Source: Erythrobacter sanguineus
GTDB lineage: Bacteria; Pseudomonadota; Alphaproteobacteria; Sphingomonadales; Sphingomonadaceae
Assembly (NCBI GenBank): GCA_945878845.1
Contig: CAMCUB010000014.1
Location: 16,645-80,644 of the forward strand
Direction of reading: 5' to 3'
DNA length: 64,000 nucleotides
Numbering within the stretch: the first letter of the stretch is position 1; each line of letters begins with the position of its first letter. This document shows positions 1 to 8,360 of this stretch, one piece after another. The translations under genes and the position numbers were made by a program. The notes under the pieces were generated by a model. That model was given only the letters and a program-made list of their open reading frames with translations, did not search any database and was not told the origin of the DNA.

Positions 1-2
1 TC

Positions 3-128
3 ACTGATGACAGCGCCCCTGATGGCGACAAGGCCGAGGCGCTCCAGGCCGCTTTCGCGCGGCTCTATGATGCGCTCGACCGGCTGGAGAGCGAGCGCGC
101 GGCGATTCCGGCGCTTCCACCCCGCTGA
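3..128 (+). CDS. Hypothetical protein, C-terminal end only (cut by window edge)
   Basis: An open frame enters from the left edge and stops with TGA at 126-128, giving the last 41 residues of a protein. The tail is acidic then helical (KAEALQAAFARLYDALDRLE) and looks like the end of a coiled-coil or helical-bundle protein. The codon use is typical of the surrounding GC-rich genes. The next gene starts 58 bases downstream on the same strand, so the two may be co-transcribed. I do not recognise the family, and too little is present to assign a function. Confidence 0.35.
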   Translation, partial: TDDSAPDGDKAEALQAAFARLYDALDRLESERAAIPALPPR

Positions 129-186
129 AACAGGGTCTAAAGCAGGCTCCCGGCCCGATGTGCCGGATAGCCGAGACAGGAAGTTC

Positions 187-663
187 GTGGGTCTGTTCGA
201 TTCGCTCAGGAAAATGTTCGCCGCGCCCGAGCCCGAGGTAGGCCCTGCGCCGGCCGCGTCGTCGCCGCCTGCGCCTGCGCATGGGGTCGACTATGACGAC
301 GAACGCGTGCCCACCCCTGCACGCAAGAAGATCGAGACCATCCTCGCCGCACTCGGCGAGGTCGGCAAGATGATGGACCGCGAACAGGTCCAGGCCGTCA
401 GCCGGACCGAGATCGAGCTGATGCGCGACGAACACCTGCCCAAGCTGGTCAAGAGCTACATCGACATCCCCGCCGCCCACCGCGCCGAGATCTTCCGCAA
501 GACCGGCAAGTCGGCGAGCTTCATTCTCGAGGAAAGCCTCGACACGATGAAAGCCCGGATCGACGAGATCGCCCGCAATCAGGCGCAGCACGATCTCGAC
601 GCCTTCTCGAGCAACGCGGCCTTCATCAGCCGCCGCTACAGCGACGGCGATCCGTTCCGGTGA
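187..663 (+). CDS. Hypothetical protein with Pro/Ala-rich linker and helical C-terminal domain
   Basis: The start is taken as GTG at 187 (VGLFDSLRKMF), with the purine-rich stretch GACAGGAAG just upstream. The frame is open further 5', but that extension is arginine-rich and looks non-coding. The 158-residue product has a short amphipathic N-terminus (1-11), a Pro/Ala linker (about 12-35) and a helical domain (about 45-140) rich in Lys, Glu and Arg, including MMDREQVQAVSRTEIELMRD. There is no signal peptide or membrane segment, so it is probably cytoplasmic. It overlaps the next gene by 4 bases (GTGA), which suggests translational coupling to that small membrane protein. I do not recognise the family. 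Confidence 0.6.
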   Translation: MGLFDSLRKMFAAPEPEVGPAPAASSPPAPAHGVDYDDERVPTPARKKIETILAALGEVGKMMDREQVQAVSRTEIELMRDEHLPKLVKSYIDIPAAHRAEIFRKTGKSASFILEESLDTMKARIDEIARNQAQHDLDAFSSNAAFISRRYSDGDPFR

Positions 664-950
664 CGCGCGGCCGGGTGCTGACCGGCGCGGCGCTCGCGGC
701 GGGTTTGGTGCTGGCGGTGGTGCTGGGTCTGTTATACTTGGTGGGCGATTGCTGGTCGGCCAACGCCACCCCCGAAGCGATCCGCGCGTGCGAGATCGAC
801 AAGCGCCGCGGGGTCTTCGCCTTCCTTGCCATCGCGGGCGGGATATGGCTGGCGGGCGTGGTGTCCGCGCTGCGCGGGCGGGCCTTTGCCAAGCGCCTCG
901 GGCTACTCAGCGGCCCCGTCGCTTTCGTCGCGGCCTCGGTGCTGTTCTAG
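660..950 (+). CDS. Small three-helix membrane protein, unknown function
   Basis: The GTG start at 660 overlaps the TGA of the preceding gene (GTGA), so the two are probably translated together. The 96-residue product has hydrophobic segments at about 8-28, 50-68 and 78-95, separated by a short loop containing two cysteines (GDCWSANATPEAIRACEID). The cysteine loop could form a disulfide if it faces the periplasm; that is inference. The stop codon (TAG at 948-950) overlaps the stop of the convergent YciI gene by two bases. There are no recognisable catalytic motifs. The coupling suggests it works with the upstream cytoplasmic protein, but no function can be named. Confidence 0.55.
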   Translation: MTRGRVLTGAALAAGLVLAVVLGLLYLVGDCWSANATPEAIRACEIDKRRGVFAFLAIAGGIWLAGVVSALRGRAFAKRLGLLSGPVAFVAASVLF

Positions 951-1234
951 GCCCAGTCGCCCAGCAGCGGCGTGAACTCATCGACCCGGATCAGCTGCCA
1001 TACCCCGCCGGTGAGGTAGGGATCGCCTGCGAGGATCGCGCGCGCGGCGGCTTCGTCTTCGGCCTTCACGATCAGCAGCGAGCCGATGATGAGGCCATCG
1101 GCGCGCTTCAAGGGGCCGACGATCACGAAATGATCGGCATTGGCGTGAACGAATTCGAGATGCGCGGGGCGGTGGATCGCGCGCAGGCGGCCGCCGTCTT
1201 CGCCGTCGCGGCAGTGGAAGCAGAACATCCGCAT
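947..1234 (-). CDS. YciI family protein
   Basis: The 95-residue product has the single-domain ferredoxin-like alpha/beta fold of the YciI family (usual length 90-100). Visible family features are the N-terminal strand MRMFCFHCRDGEDGG, the RPAHLEFV helix, the FVIVGPLKRADGLIIGSLLIV hairpin region and a C-terminal DPYLTGGVW segment. YciI proteins are small cytoplasmic dimers related to muconolactone isomerase, and most have no established substrate. It is transcribed divergently from putA, from which 156 bases separate it, and convergently with the small membrane protein, whose stop overlaps its own. The family call is firm, but nothing here points to a specific reaction. Confidence 0.85.
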   Translation of the reverse strand: MRMFCFHCRDGEDGGRLRAIHRPAHLEFVHANADHFVIVGPLKRADGLIIGSLLIVKAEDEAAARAILAGDPYLTGGVWQLIRVDEFTPLLGDWA

Positions 1235-1390
1235 GATCGTCTAAGGCCCCTGTTGATCGCGCAACCGCGAGGCTACCCGCTAGGGCCGCGCGCGGCAAGG
1301 ACGGGCGTTGCAAAACCCGCGCTTGAAGCGCAGCCTCAGGCCGTCCAGAGGGCCGCTTTGCATCCCCCGAATCGTTTCAGGTGAAACCAG

Positions 1391-4300
1391 ATGGCCGACT
1401 TCGCCCCCGCTCCTGCAATCGACCGCACCGACCTGCGCCGCGCCTATCGTCAGGATGAGGAAGCCTGCATCGCCGAACGGCTGGAGCAGGCGGCTCCGGC
1501 GGTAAAGGTGCACGACGCGGCGGCGCGGCTGGCGATCGACCTGATTGAGGGCGCGCGGGGCAAGAAGGCCTCCGGGATCGACGCTTTCCTGCAGCAATAT
1601 GGCCTCGATACCGAGGAAGGCATCGCCCTGATGTGCCTCGCCGAGGCGCTGCTGCGCGTGCCCGATGCGGCGACCGCCGACGCGCTGATCAAGGACAAGA
1701 TCGGCCAGATCGACTGGGGCGAGCATCTGGGCGAGAGCGCCTCGACCTTCGTCAACGCCGCGACCTTCTCGCTGATGCTGACGGGCGAAGTGCTCGATCC
1801 GCCAGACGCGCGGCAGAAGGGGCTGGGGAGCGCCTTCCGCCGCGCGATGAACCGGCTGGGCGAGCCGGTGATCCGCACCGCGACGGGCCAGGCGATGAAG
1901 ATCCTCGGCGGGCAGTTCGTGTTCGGCCGCACGATCGACGAAGCGCTGAAGCGCGCCGCGCCGGAGCGGGCGCGGGGGATCACGCACTCCTTCGACATGC
2001 TCGGCGAGGCGGCGATGACCTTTGCCGATGCCGAGAAATACCGGCTGAGCTACGAGGCGGCGCTGGCGCGGCTGGCGCTCGAAGCAGGCGCGGGCGTGGC
2101 GGGCTCTCCGGGGATTTCCGTGAAGCTCTCGGCGCTGCATCCCAAATACACCTTCTTCCATGCGGACGAGGCCAAGGCGGCAATGATCCCGGTGATCCGC
2201 GCGCTGGCGGTCAAGGCGCGCGATGCCGACATCCACTTCACCATCGATGCCGAGGAAGCCGAGCGGCTGGAACTCAGCATGGACATCATCGAGGAACTGG
2301 TCGCCGATGACGACCTGTTCCGCCGCCCGGATGGGAGCCGCTGGGAGGGCTTCGGCCTCGCCATTCAGGCCTACCAGAAGCGCGGGGTCGCGATGTGCGA
2401 CTGGGCAGGGAAGGTGGCGCGGCGGCACGGGCGCAAGCTGTTCGTGCGGCTGGTGAAGGGCGCCTATTGGGACAGCGAAGTGAAGCTCTCGCAGGTCGGC
2501 GGATACAGCGACTACCCCGTCTTCACCCGCAAGGTCGCGACCGATGTGAGCTACCTCGCCTGCGCGGCGCGGCTGTTCGAGCACGCCGACGTGATCCGCC
2601 CGGCCTTTGCCACCCACAACGCCTATACCATCGGCGCGATCAAGCAGTTGGCGGCGGGGCGCGCGTTTGAATTCCAGCGCCTGCACGGCATGGGCGAGGA
2701 GGTCTACGACGCGCTCCATGCGCTTGAGGGCAACCAGCGCACGCCGGTCCGCATCTATGCCCCCGTCGGCGGGCACAAGGAACTGCTCGCCTATCTGGTG
2801 CGCCGCCTGCTCGAGAACGGGGCCAATACCAGTTTTGTGAACCGCATGGGCGATGCGGATATTCCCGCCGAGGAGCTGGTGGGCGATCCGGTGGCCGAGC
2901 TCGCCGCGCTCAGCCCGCGCCGCAATCCGGCGATCCCGCTGCCGTCGGCCATTTTCGGGGCGAGGCTGAATAGCGCAGGCGTCGATCTCTCCGATCCGCT
3001 GGTGCGCGGGCCGCTGCTGGATGAGCTGCGGGCGCTGGCGGGCCGCCAGTGGTCCGCCGAACCCACGTTCCCTTCGGCCAGCACCGGCGCCGTGGTGAAT
3101 GTCACCGCGCCGCATGACCCTGCGCACATCGTCGGCACCCGCCGCGATGCGACCGCGGAGGAGGTCGAGGCCGCCTTCACTCGCGCCTCACAAATCCAGC
3201 CCGGCTGGGATGCCCTCGGCGGCGAGGCGCGTGCGCTGCTGCTCGAGAACGCCGCCGACCTGTTCGAGGCGCACACGGCGGAATTCCTCAGCCTGTGCCA
3301 GCGCGAGGCGGGCAAGACGCTGCTCGATTCGGTGCTTGAACTGCGCGAGGCGGTCGATTTCCTGCGCTACTACGCGGCTGAAGCGCGGCGGCAGTTTGCC
3401 GCGCCGGTGATGCTGCCGGGGCCGACCGGGGAGGAGAACTCGCTCACCCTCCACGGTCGCGGCGTCTTCGCCACCATCAGCCCGTGGAACTTCCCGCTCG
3501 CGATCTTCATCGGCATGGCGAGCGCTGCGCTCGCGGCGGGGAACAGCGTGATCGCCAAGCCCGCCGAACAGACGCCGCTTGTGGCCGCCCTCGCGGTCAA
3601 GCTGTGCCACGAGGCGGGCATCCCGCCCGAGGCGCTGCAACTGCTCCCCGGCGCGGGCGAGGTCGGCCAGCTCATCACCGCCGACCCGCGCCTTGCCGGG
3701 GTCGCCTTCACCGGCTCGACCGACACCGCCCGCGCGATCAACCGCGCACTGGCGAACCGCGACGGGCCCATCGCCACGCTGATCGCCGAAACCGGCGGGC
3801 AGAACGCGATGATCGTGGATTCCTCCGCGCTCCCCGAACAGGTGGTGCGCGACGTGCTGGCGAGCAGCTTCCAGAGCACGGGCCAGCGGTGCTCGGCGCT
3901 GCGGGTGCTCTATGTCCAGGAGGACATAGCGGAAGGGCTGCTGGAGATGATCCGCGGCGGCTTCGAAGCGCTCAAGGTGGGCGATCCGGCGGACCTCGCC
4001 ACCGATGTCGGCCCGGTGATCGACGCCGAGGCGCGAGGCCTGCTGGAGGCGCATATCGCCGATTGCACCGCCAATGGCCTCCCCGTCGAGCGCCTCTCGG
4101 GCACGCCGACAACCGGGCACTTTGTGGCGCCGACGATCATCGAAATCCCCTCCATCGCCGCCCTCAAGCGCGAGAATTTCGGCCCAGTGCTCCATGTCGT
4201 GCGCTTCAAGGCGGGCGAGCTGCCGCAGGTGGTGGACGCCATCAACGCCACAGGCTTTGGCCTCACCCTCGGCCTCCACAGCCGCATCGCCGAGACGCGG

Positions 4301-4519
4301 CGCTTCGTGCAATCGCGTGCCAAAGTGGGCAATTTCTACGTCAACCGCAACCAGATCGGCGCGGTGGTCGAGAGCCAGCCCTTCGGCGGCGAGGGCCTGT
4401 CTGGCACCGGACCCAAGGCCGGCGGCCCGCACTACCTCGCGCGCTTCGCCACCGAGCGGGTCACCTGCATCGACACCACCGCGGCGGGCGGCAATGCGAG
4501 CCTGCTGGCGGCGGGTTAG
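1391..4519 (+). CDS. putA: Bifunctional proline dehydrogenase / L-glutamate gamma-semialdehyde dehydrogenase PutA
   Basis: This 1042-residue enzyme oxidises proline to glutamate in two steps, an FAD-dependent proline dehydrogenase followed by an NAD-dependent aldehyde dehydrogenase. The proline dehydrogenase barrel covers about residues 85-470, with LFVRLVKGAYWDSEVK as a signature. The aldehyde dehydrogenase part covers about 520-1020, with the NAD-site motif ISPWNFPLAIF, the general-base Glu800 (AETGGQN) and the nucleophile Cys834 (TGQRCSALR). There is no N-terminal ribbon-helix-helix domain, so it should not repress its own operon as trifunctional enterobacterial PutA does (about 1320 residues). 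The start at ATG 1391 fits the homologous N-terminus. Its stop overlaps the stop of the convergent downstream gene. Confidence 0.97.
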   Translation: MADFAPAPAIDRTDLRRAYRQDEEACIAERLEQAAPAVKVHDAAARLAIDLIEGARGKKASGIDAFLQQYGLDTEEGIALMCLAEALLRVPDAATADALIKDKIGQIDWGEHLGESASTFVNAATFSLMLTGEVLDPPDARQKGLGSAFRRAMNRLGEPVIRTATGQAMKILGGQFVFGRTIDEALKRAAPERARGITHSFDMLGEAAMTFADAEKYRLSYEAALARLALEAGAGVAGSPGISVKLSALHPKYTFFHADEAKAAMIPVIRALAVKARDADIHFTIDAEEAERLELSMDIIEELVADDDLFRRPDGSRWEGFGLAIQAYQKRGVAMCDWAGKVARRHGRKLFVRLVKGAYWDSEVKLSQVGGYSDYPVFTRKVATDVSYLACAARLFEHADVIRPAFATHNAYTIGAIKQLAAGRAFEFQRLHGMGEEVYDALHALEGNQRTPVRIYAPVGGHKELLAYLVRRLLENGANTSFVNRMGDADIPAEELVGDPVAELAALSPRRNPAIPLPSAIFGARLNSAGVDLSDPLVRGPLLDELRALAGRQWSAEPTFPSASTGAVVNVTAPHDPAHIVGTRRDATAEEVEAAFTRASQIQPGWDALGGEARALLLENAADLFEAHTAEFLSLCQREAGKTLLDSVLELREAVDFLRYYAAEARRQFAAPVMLPGPTGEENSLTLHGRGVFATISPWNFPLAIFIGMASAALAAGNSVIAKPAEQTPLVAALAVKLCHEAGIPPEALQLLPGAGEVGQLITADPRLAGVAFTGSTDTARAINRALANRDGPIATLIAETGGQNAMIVDSSALPEQVVRDVLASSFQSTGQRCSALRVLYVQEDIAEGLLEMIRGGFEALKVGDPADLATDVGPVIDAEARGLLEAHIADCTANGLPVERLSGTPTTGHFVAPTIIEIPSIAALKRENFGPVLHVVRFKAGELPQVVDAINATGFGLTLGLHSRIAETRRFVQSRAKVGNFYVNRNQIGAVVESQPFGGEGLSGTGPKAGGPHYLARFATERVTCIDTTAAGGNASLLAAG

Positions 4520-5076
4520 GCCGCCCGAGTCAGCCGGATATCGATCTCGCGGCTCACGTAACGCCACTCCTCGCTCGCCCGCAGCCGCGCCAGCAACTCG
4601 TCGAACAGCCCCTCGTGCTCGGGGGCGTATTCGAACCACGTAAGGAAATCGAAGGGCTCGCCCAAGTCGCGGCCGTGGTGCAACCGGCGGGCGATTTGCG
4701 GCAAGTATTCCATCCCGATGCTGGTGTGGCGCGATTGCTCTTCGTAGATCCGGCGGCGTTCATCCTGCGCGAGCGCCCACCATGCCTCGGACTTGCTGAT
4801 AGGTATCAACGCCGCCCTCCGCGCCTCGCCGCGCCCCAAGGGGCTGCCGCGCGCGGAGAGTTCGGAGAACTCGTCGCGCAGAGTGTAGCGCAGGTGGCTT
4901 GCGACGCCGCACAGGCTCCAGACCGGCGCGGGGGCCTCGGCATATCCGCCCTGCCGCACCGTGAGCCCCGCCACTTCGGGCAGAGTTTTGCCGCACAGGG
5001 TGGTCATCCCCGTCACCGCCCAGTCACCCCGGGCTCCGCCGTCGAAGGCATAGAGAACGCGCGCGCCATACGTCAT
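4516..5076 (-). CDS. Chlorite dismutase family heme protein (short, clade-II type)
   Basis: The 186-residue product matches the short dimeric branch of the chlorite dismutase family. Recognisable blocks are GVASHLRY, RAALIPISKSEAWWALAQDE, RHTSIGMEYLPQIARRL, GEPFDFLTWFEYAPEH and a C-terminal SREIDIRL. With the ATG at 5076 as start, His117 sits at the position of the proximal heme ligand and Arg130 at that of the distal catalytic arginine, 13 residues apart as in the Nitrobacter enzyme. The true activity is open: some members split chlorite, while others are coproheme decarboxylases or of unknown role, and there is no perchlorate or chlorate gene nearby. An upstream GTG at 5103 would add nine residues; I prefer the ATG by family alignment. 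Confidence 0.85.
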   Translation of the reverse strand: MTYGARVLYAFDGGARGDWAVTGMTTLCGKTLPEVAGLTVRQGGYAEAPAPVWSLCGVASHLRYTLRDEFSELSARGSPLGRGEARRAALIPISKSEAWWALAQDERRRIYEEQSRHTSIGMEYLPQIARRLHHGRDLGEPFDFLTWFEYAPEHEGLFDELLARLRASEEWRYVSREIDIRLTRAA

Positions 5077-5146
5077 GGGGCGATGATGCGACGAACCGCG
5101 CACCCGCCTCTATCGAATTAGCGCGGCGGCGCTTACCTTCACGCCC

Positions 5147-5866
5147 ATGCCCAACGCCGCGCCTCCGCCCGCCAGCCTCAGGGTTGCGAGCTACAACATC
5201 CACAAGGGGATCGGCACCGACCGCAAGCGTGATCCGGCGCGCATCCTCAATGTGCTCGGCGAGGTCGGCGCGGACGTGGTGTGCCTGCAGGAGGCGGACC
5301 TGCGGTTCGGCACCCGCGCCTCGGTGCTCCCGCGCTTCCTGATCGAGGCGCAGAGCGATTATGTCCCCGTGCCGCTCGACGTGCAGACGGATTCGATGGG
5401 CTGGCACGGCAACGCGATCCTCGTGCGGCGGGGGATCACCGTGGAGAGCCACGACATCATCCACATCCCCTGCCTCGAGCCGCGCGGGGTGGTGACCGCG
5501 CGGCTGCGGGTGGGGGAGACGGCGCTGACCGTCTTCGGCATGCACCTCGACCTGTCGGGCCTGTGGCGCGCCCGGCAGGCGCGCACCATCGCCGCGCTGG
5601 GCGAGGCGGCGCGCGCCAGCGGCCCGGTGGTGCTGATGGGCGACCTCAACGAATGGCGCAGCGCCGCCGGTGCTTTCCGCGAGTTCGGCAAGCACTTCGC
5701 CCTGCTCGACCCCGGCCCCAGCTTTCCGAGCCGCCGCCCCTTGGGCAGGCTAGACCGGATCATGCATTGCGCGGCCCTGACGGCGAAGGACTGCGGGGTC
5801 CACTGCTGCGCACTGGCGACGACCGCGTCCGATCACCTGCCGGTGTGGGCAGAGTTTACGGTCTGA
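5147..5866 (+). CDS. Endonuclease/exonuclease/phosphatase (EEP) family hydrolase
   Basis: The 239-residue product has the full EEP (DNase I-like) fold signature. It shows SYNIHKGIG near the N-terminus, the metal-binding Glu in VVCLQEAD, the HLDL strand with the catalytic His, GDLNEW with its Asp/Asn pair, and the C-terminal SDHLPVWAEF. Family members are Mg-dependent phosphodiesterases acting on DNA, RNA, phosphoinositides or other phosphoesters, and the substrate cannot be read from the sequence. There is no signal peptide, so it is likely cytoplasmic. It is followed 22 bases later by a small gene on the same strand. In other Proteobacteria, short EEP proteins like this are often found beside phospholipase D or membrane-lipid genes, which are absent here. 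Confidence 0.9.
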   Translation: MPNAAPPPASLRVASYNIHKGIGTDRKRDPARILNVLGEVGADVVCLQEADLRFGTRASVLPRFLIEAQSDYVPVPLDVQTDSMGWHGNAILVRRGITVESHDIIHIPCLEPRGVVTARLRVGETALTVFGMHLDLSGLWRARQARTIAALGEAARASGPVVLMGDLNEWRSAAGAFREFGKHFALLDPGPSFPSRRPLGRLDRIMHCAALTAKDCGVHCCALATTASDHLPVWAEFTV

Positions 5867-5888
5867 CCCTCGGCCGAATCGCGCTATA

Positions 5889-6203
5889 ATGGCCGGCATG
5901 GTGTTCGATCTCGGCAAGGCGATGCGCAAGAAAGAGGAGTTCGAGTCCGCGCGGCTCATGGACTTCGAATTTCGCCAGCGCGTCCGAGCGACGCGCCTGC
6001 TGGCGCGCCGGACCGGGGCTGATGAGGCATGGCTGGTCAGCGAAATCGCAGTGCACCCCGACGAGGCGATGCTCGACGCGCTCGCCGAACGCATTGCCGC
6101 CCCGCGCGAGGCGCTGGCCGCTGCCTACCGCGAATGCCTCACCGAGGCGCGCCGCCAGCTGATCGGCGAACGCGGCGATCCTTCCCCCCACCGGCTGGGA
6201 TAA
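5889..6203 (+). CDS. Hypothetical small charged protein
   Basis: A 104-residue, mostly helical protein lies between the EEP hydrolase and dcd, all on the same strand. It starts [20 protein letters not shown]; the second Met (5898) is an equally good start. The composition is rich in Ala, Arg and Glu with no membrane segment or cysteine. [20 protein letters not shown] could form a small helical domain. It resembles uncharacterised short proteins seen in sphingomonads but I cannot name a family. The coding character (GC at third positions, no competing frame) supports a real gene. The gap of 22 bases to the previous stop suggests one transcript. Confidence 0.6.
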   Translation: MAGMVFDLGKAMRKKEEFESARLMDFEFRQRVRATRLLARRTGADEAWLVSEIAVHPDEAMLDALAERIAAPREALAAAYRECLTEARRQLIGERGDPSPHRLG

Positions 6204-6273
6204 GGCGAGGCGAAGGGGGATAGAATTCGCCCCGCCCCTTGCCCCGCCGCGCCGCATCGGGAATCCCTCAAGC

Positions 6274-6828
6274 ATGGCGATTCTCTCCGACAAATGGATC
6301 CGTACCCAGGCGCTCGAACGCGGCATGATCGAGCCTTTCGTCGAGGCGCAGCGGCGGGACGGGGTGATCTCCTACGGGCTCTCGTCCTACGGCTATGACG
6401 CGCGGGTCGCGCCCGAGTTCAAGATCTTCACCAATGTCGATAGTTCGGTGGTCGATCCCAAGCAGTTCGATCCGCGAAGCTTCGTCGACCGCGAGACAGA
6501 TTGCTGCATCATCCCGCCCAACTCCTTCGCGCTCGCCCGCACGGTGGAGTATTTCCGCGTGCCCGAGGATGTGCTGGTGATCTGCCTCGGCAAGAGCACT
6601 TATGCGCGCTGCGGGATCATCGTGAATGTCACGCCCCTGGAGCCGGGCTGGGAAGGGCACGTGACGCTCGAATTCAGCAACACCACCCCGCTGCCTGCCA
6701 AGATCTATGCCAATGAAGGCGCGTGCCAGTTCCTGTTCCTGCAAGGCAACGAGCGCTGCGAGACCAGCTACAAGGACCGCGCGGGCAAATATATGGGCCA
6801 GCGCGGGGTGACGCTGCCGCGGCTTTAG
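6274..6828 (+). CDS. dcd: dCTP deaminase
   Basis: The 184-residue product is a standard dCTP deaminase, which converts dCTP to dUTP and so feeds dUTPase and thymidylate synthesis. Motifs include [11 protein letters not shown] (about 36-46), [12 protein letters not shown] with the conserved Ser/Arg pair, and [17 protein letters not shown], which carries the catalytic glutamate. The C-terminal [19 protein letters not shown] closes over the triphosphate in family structures. The length equals the usual 180-190 residues. It is cytoplasmic and acts as a homotrimer. It stands with ordinary housekeeping neighbours, and a 277-base intergenic stretch with a large palindrome follows. Confidence 0.97.
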   Translation: MAILSDKWIRTQALERGMIEPFVEAQRRDGVISYGLSSYGYDARVAPEFKIFTNVDSSVVDPKQFDPRSFVDRETDCCIIPPNSFALARTVEYFRVPEDVLVICLGKSTYARCGIIVNVTPLEPGWEGHVTLEFSNTTPLPAKIYANEGACQFLFLQGNERCETSYKDRAGKYMGQRGVTLPRL

Positions 6829-6987
6829 GGCCGCGGCGTCAGAGGGCGCTTTCCTACAGTGCGCGGATCGCGCTAGCCTCCCCGGATCGAACCTGTGGAG
6901 CGCAAGGCCCGTGATTTCTCTCCCGAAAACTTTTGTCTGTCCGCTCGTCATTGCGAGCGTAAGTCTCTGCACATGCAAGGAAATTGG

Positions 6988-7037
6988 GCGTGTTGGAAAG
7001 TTGACGCGGTGTCACGCTTGTCAACTTCCCAACACGC
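6988..7037. repeat. 50-bp near-perfect palindrome upstream of the saccharopine-dehydrogenase-like gene
   Basis: Two 18-base arms (6988-7005 and 7020-7037) are inverted copies with a single mismatch, around a 14-base centre. The left arm reads GCGTGTTGGAAAGTTGAC and the right arm is its complement apart from one base. There is no T-run on either side, so it is not an ordinary terminator for dcd. It sits 69 bases upstream of the next ATG, where a regulator could bind. The left arm and centre contain TTGAC, so it may overlap a promoter. The function is inferred; nothing else in the window carries a copy that I can see. Confidence 0.7.
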
Positions 7038-7105
7038 GCCGCGATGGCCTTTGACACCCGGCCCGCGCGATTGCATGGCATGGGCAAAACCAAGGGAGAC
7101 CACAC

Positions 7106-8281
7106 ATGAGCACCCGCGAATTCGACATCATCGTCTATGGTGCCACCGGCTACACCGGGCGGCTGGTGGCGGAGTATCTCGCGCACCACTACGGCAGCCG
7201 CGAAGATGGCCCCAAGTGGGCGATGGCCGGGCGCAGCCTCGCAAAGCTTGAGGAAGTGCGCGCCCAGATCGGCGCGCCTGCCTCGACCCCGCTGGTGGTC
7301 GCCAATGCCGATGACGATGCCGACCTCGAAGCCATGTGCCAGCGTACCAAGGTCGTGCTGACGACGGTCGGCCCCTACCAGCTCTATGGCGACAAGCTGG
7401 TTGCCGCCTGCGTCAAGACCGGCACCGACTATGCCGACCTGTGCGGCGAGCCTGCATGGATGGCGGCCAAGATCGCCGAGCATCAGGCCGCCGCCGAAGC
7501 CAGCGGCGCGCGCATCTGTTTCTCGTCGGGCTTCGACTCGATCCCCTTCGATCTTGGCGTGATGATGGCGCAGAAGGCCTGCGTCGAAAAGTTCGGCAAG
7601 CCCGCCCCGCGCATCCGCGGGCGCGTGCGCGCGATGCAGGGCACCTTCTCGGGCGGCACCGCGGCGAGCCTCGGCGCGACGATGAAGGCGGCGGCCAAGG
7701 ACGTCTCGGTGATCGGCGTGCTGCGCAATCCGTTTGCGCTCACCCCCGGTTTCGAGGGGCCGGACCAGCCCTCGGGCATGATCCCTTCGTACGAGGACGA
7801 TCTCGGCAAGTGGTCCGCGCCTTTCGTGATGGCGCCGATCAACACCAAGAACGTCCACCGCACCAACTTCCTGCTTGGCCACCCCTATGGGGCGGACTTC
7901 AAGTATGACGAGATGATGCTGACCAGCCCCGGCGAGGCGGGCAAGGCGGCGGCCAATGCGGCGCTCGAATTCATGAAGAACCCGTTCGGCGCCAAGCCCC
8001 CCAAGCCGGGCGAAGGGCCGACCAAGGAAGAGCGCGAGAACGGCTTTTATGACGTGGTGTTCGTCGCCGACATGGCGGACGGGGGCCGGCTGCAATTCGG
8101 GGTCAAGGGCCGGTATGATCCGGGCTACGGCTCGACCTGCCGGATGCTGAGCGAGACGGGAATCGCGCTATTGTATTGCGACAAGCCGGGCGGCATCGGC
8201 ACCCCGGGCGCCTTCCTCGGCGAGGATCTGGTGAAGCGGCTCGAAGAGCACGCCGAGCTGACGTTCGCGGTGGAAGAATAA
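7106..8281 (+). CDS. Saccharopine dehydrogenase-like / trans-acting enoyl reductase family protein
   Basis: The 391-residue product starts MSTREFDIIVYGATGYTGRL, a Rossmann nucleotide-binding strand-loop-helix with the GATGYTG glycine motif, as in the saccharopine dehydrogenase NADP-binding family. The second motif SSGFDSIPFDLGVMMAQK and GTFSGGTAASLG are typical of the branch that includes mycobacterial trans-acting enoyl reductase and the eukaryotic SCCPDH proteins. The ligand is unknown; most members are thought to be NAD(P)-dependent reductases of lipid-like substrates. It has a good Shine-Dalgarno sequence (AAGGGAG, 7091-7097). The long palindrome upstream may control it. It converges with a TonB receptor gene, and a hairpin terminator lies between them. 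Confidence 0.88.
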   Translation: MSTREFDIIVYGATGYTGRLVAEYLAHHYGSREDGPKWAMAGRSLAKLEEVRAQIGAPASTPLVVANADDDADLEAMCQRTKVVLTTVGPYQLYGDKLVAACVKTGTDYADLCGEPAWMAAKIAEHQAAAEASGARICFSSGFDSIPFDLGVMMAQKACVEKFGKPAPRIRGRVRAMQGTFSGGTAASLGATMKAAAKDVSVIGVLRNPFALTPGFEGPDQPSGMIPSYEDDLGKWSAPFVMAPINTKNVHRTNFLLGHPYGADFKYDEMMLTSPGEAGKAAANAALEFMKNPFGAKPPKPGEGPTKEERENGFYDVVFVADMADGGRLQFGVKGRYDPGYGSTCRMLSETGIALLYCDKPGGIGTPGAFLGEDLVKRLEEHAELTFAVEE

Positions 8282-8286
8282 CAAGC

Positions 8287-8330
8287 AAAAGGGGCAGCCG
8301 GGCACCAGACGTATCTGGCTCGACTGCCCC
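8287..8330 (-). terminator. Rho-independent terminator for the ZnuD-like receptor gene
   Basis: Read on the minus strand, GGGGCAG (8330-8324) pairs perfectly with CTGCCCC (8297-8291). An inner stem CCAGA/TCTGG extends the hairpin, and TTTT follows at 8290-8287. It lies 31 bases past the receptor stop. The opposite strand has no T-run after the hairpin, so it is better as a terminator for the minus-strand gene than for the plus-strand reductase. Confidence 0.7.
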
Positions 8331-8360
8331 GATTGCGACCCTAGGAGGGAGAGTTACGTC

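Noticed and set aside
6940..6965. Fragment of the CGTCATTGCGAGCG dispersed repeat
   Set aside because: About 15 bases match a repeat seen in many genomes, but the rest of the unit is absent, so it was not listed as a repeat.
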